Below are positions 40,428 through 40,632 of a stretch of 40,632 nt of DNA, piece after piece; the stretch's first letter is position 1, and the number at the start of each line of letters is the position of its first letter. The notes beneath the pieces are model-generated. The model was not told the DNA's origin. It did no database searches and saw nothing but the letters and a program-made list of their open reading frames with translations. Made by a program: the position numbers and the translations under genes. The stretch spans positions 1 to 40,632 of the forward strand of contig JAUNDD010000016.1 of the NCBI GenBank assembly GCA_030526245.1, in the 5' to 3' direction. The DNA comes from Lachnospiraceae bacterium (GTDB lineage Bacteria; Bacillota; Clostridia; Lachnospirales; Lachnospiraceae).

Positions 40428-40632
40428 ACATCTTCTCTCTACGTTTTTCATCCAACTCAATCCATTCATCTAAGGTAAGCGGCACATAATCCGAATACAT
40501 ACAAAAGCAATTAATCATGTTACATGGAATCCTTCTCATTTCTTCTGTTCCCATTATCCTGCGCTTTGATGCCCGGGTCTGCTTTTGGAACTGATCAATC
40601 AGCACTTCATCGTAAGTATTATGCACATGTCC
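40426..40632 (-). CDS. Unrecognised protein, C-terminal part (runs off the window)
   Basis: The frame is open to the window edge; the visible C-terminal 68 residues or so are Cys-, Met- and Arg-containing, ending DEWIELDEKRREKM. A GTG at 40626 could start it, but no ribosome binding site can be assessed and the frame continues to the edge, so it is treated as partial. I do not recognise a family. Base composition is clearly more AT-rich than the rest of the window, and it lies directly downstream of a tRNA gene, a common integration position. Confidence 0.5.
   Translation of the reverse strand, partial: GHVHNTYDEVLIDQFQKQTRASKRRIMGTEEMRRIPCNMINCFCMYSDYVPLTLDEWIELDEKRREKM

Overview
The window looks like chromosomal DNA of a Clostridia/Lachnospiraceae-type Firmicute. 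The reasons are GGAGG-type ribosome binding sites with some GTG and TTG starts, sigma-A promoters with 17-bp spacing, a Firmicute-type LexA box (GAAC-N4-GTTC) on recA, RNase Y, an HPr-like protein with the regulatory-serine motif, AzlCD, and a papain/lectin-like secreted protease. No phage, plasmid or CRISPR module is visible. The genus is not determined.

Layout. 1-1333: 3' end of a 23S rRNA, a duplicated hairpin trailer without 5S rRNA, and two identical tRNA-Leu(CAG) genes, each with its own terminator. 1334-5007: an LCP cell-wall ligase, a MITE-like insertion, an HPr-like protein (minus strand) and a DUF362/ferredoxin protein. 5249-6297 (minus): azlDC. 6400-10820: thioredoxin-reductase-like flavoprotein, thrH, a TTG-initiated L,D-transpeptidase and pyrC. 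10923-14417: DtxR/MntR-type regulator (minus), a membrane-anchored degenerate rhodanese (plus), nudC (minus) and a second L,D-transpeptidase with Fn3-like repeats (minus). 14845-18440: a glycosyltransferase / ATP-grasp ligase / CapK-PaaK-like adenylating-enzyme cassette, then a CtpE-like P-type ATPase (18627-21449).

21607-27316 holds the conserved block pyrH-frr-uppS-cdsA / dxr-rseP. Here cdsA and dxr are separated by 460 bp of structured non-coding DNA. 27578-31112: recA with an SOS operator, recX and rny. 31400-32413 (minus): asnA with a long leader. 33043-39930: two small metallophosphoesterases, a THUMP-type RNA methyltransferase translationally coupled to a secreted papain-like protease, a very large secreted BspA-like/Big2 protein and rdgB. 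40199-40348: tRNA-Pro and tRNA-Gly behind a perfect-consensus promoter. The window ends inside an unrecognised minus-strand gene.

Most genes are housekeeping genes of known families. The unusual content is mainly (a) between genes: a MITE-like element with 18-bp terminal inverted repeats and 7-bp target duplication, a five-copy dispersed palindromic repeat placed just upstream of genes, a second dispersed element in two copies, and two arrays of back-to-back hairpins; and (b) proteins of known folds lacking canonical residues: HPr without its His, a thioredoxin reductase without NADPH motifs, a rhodanese without its Cys, and a DtxR-family regulator with a mixed metal site. The best candidate for an undescribed pathway is the three-gene cassette at 14845-18440.
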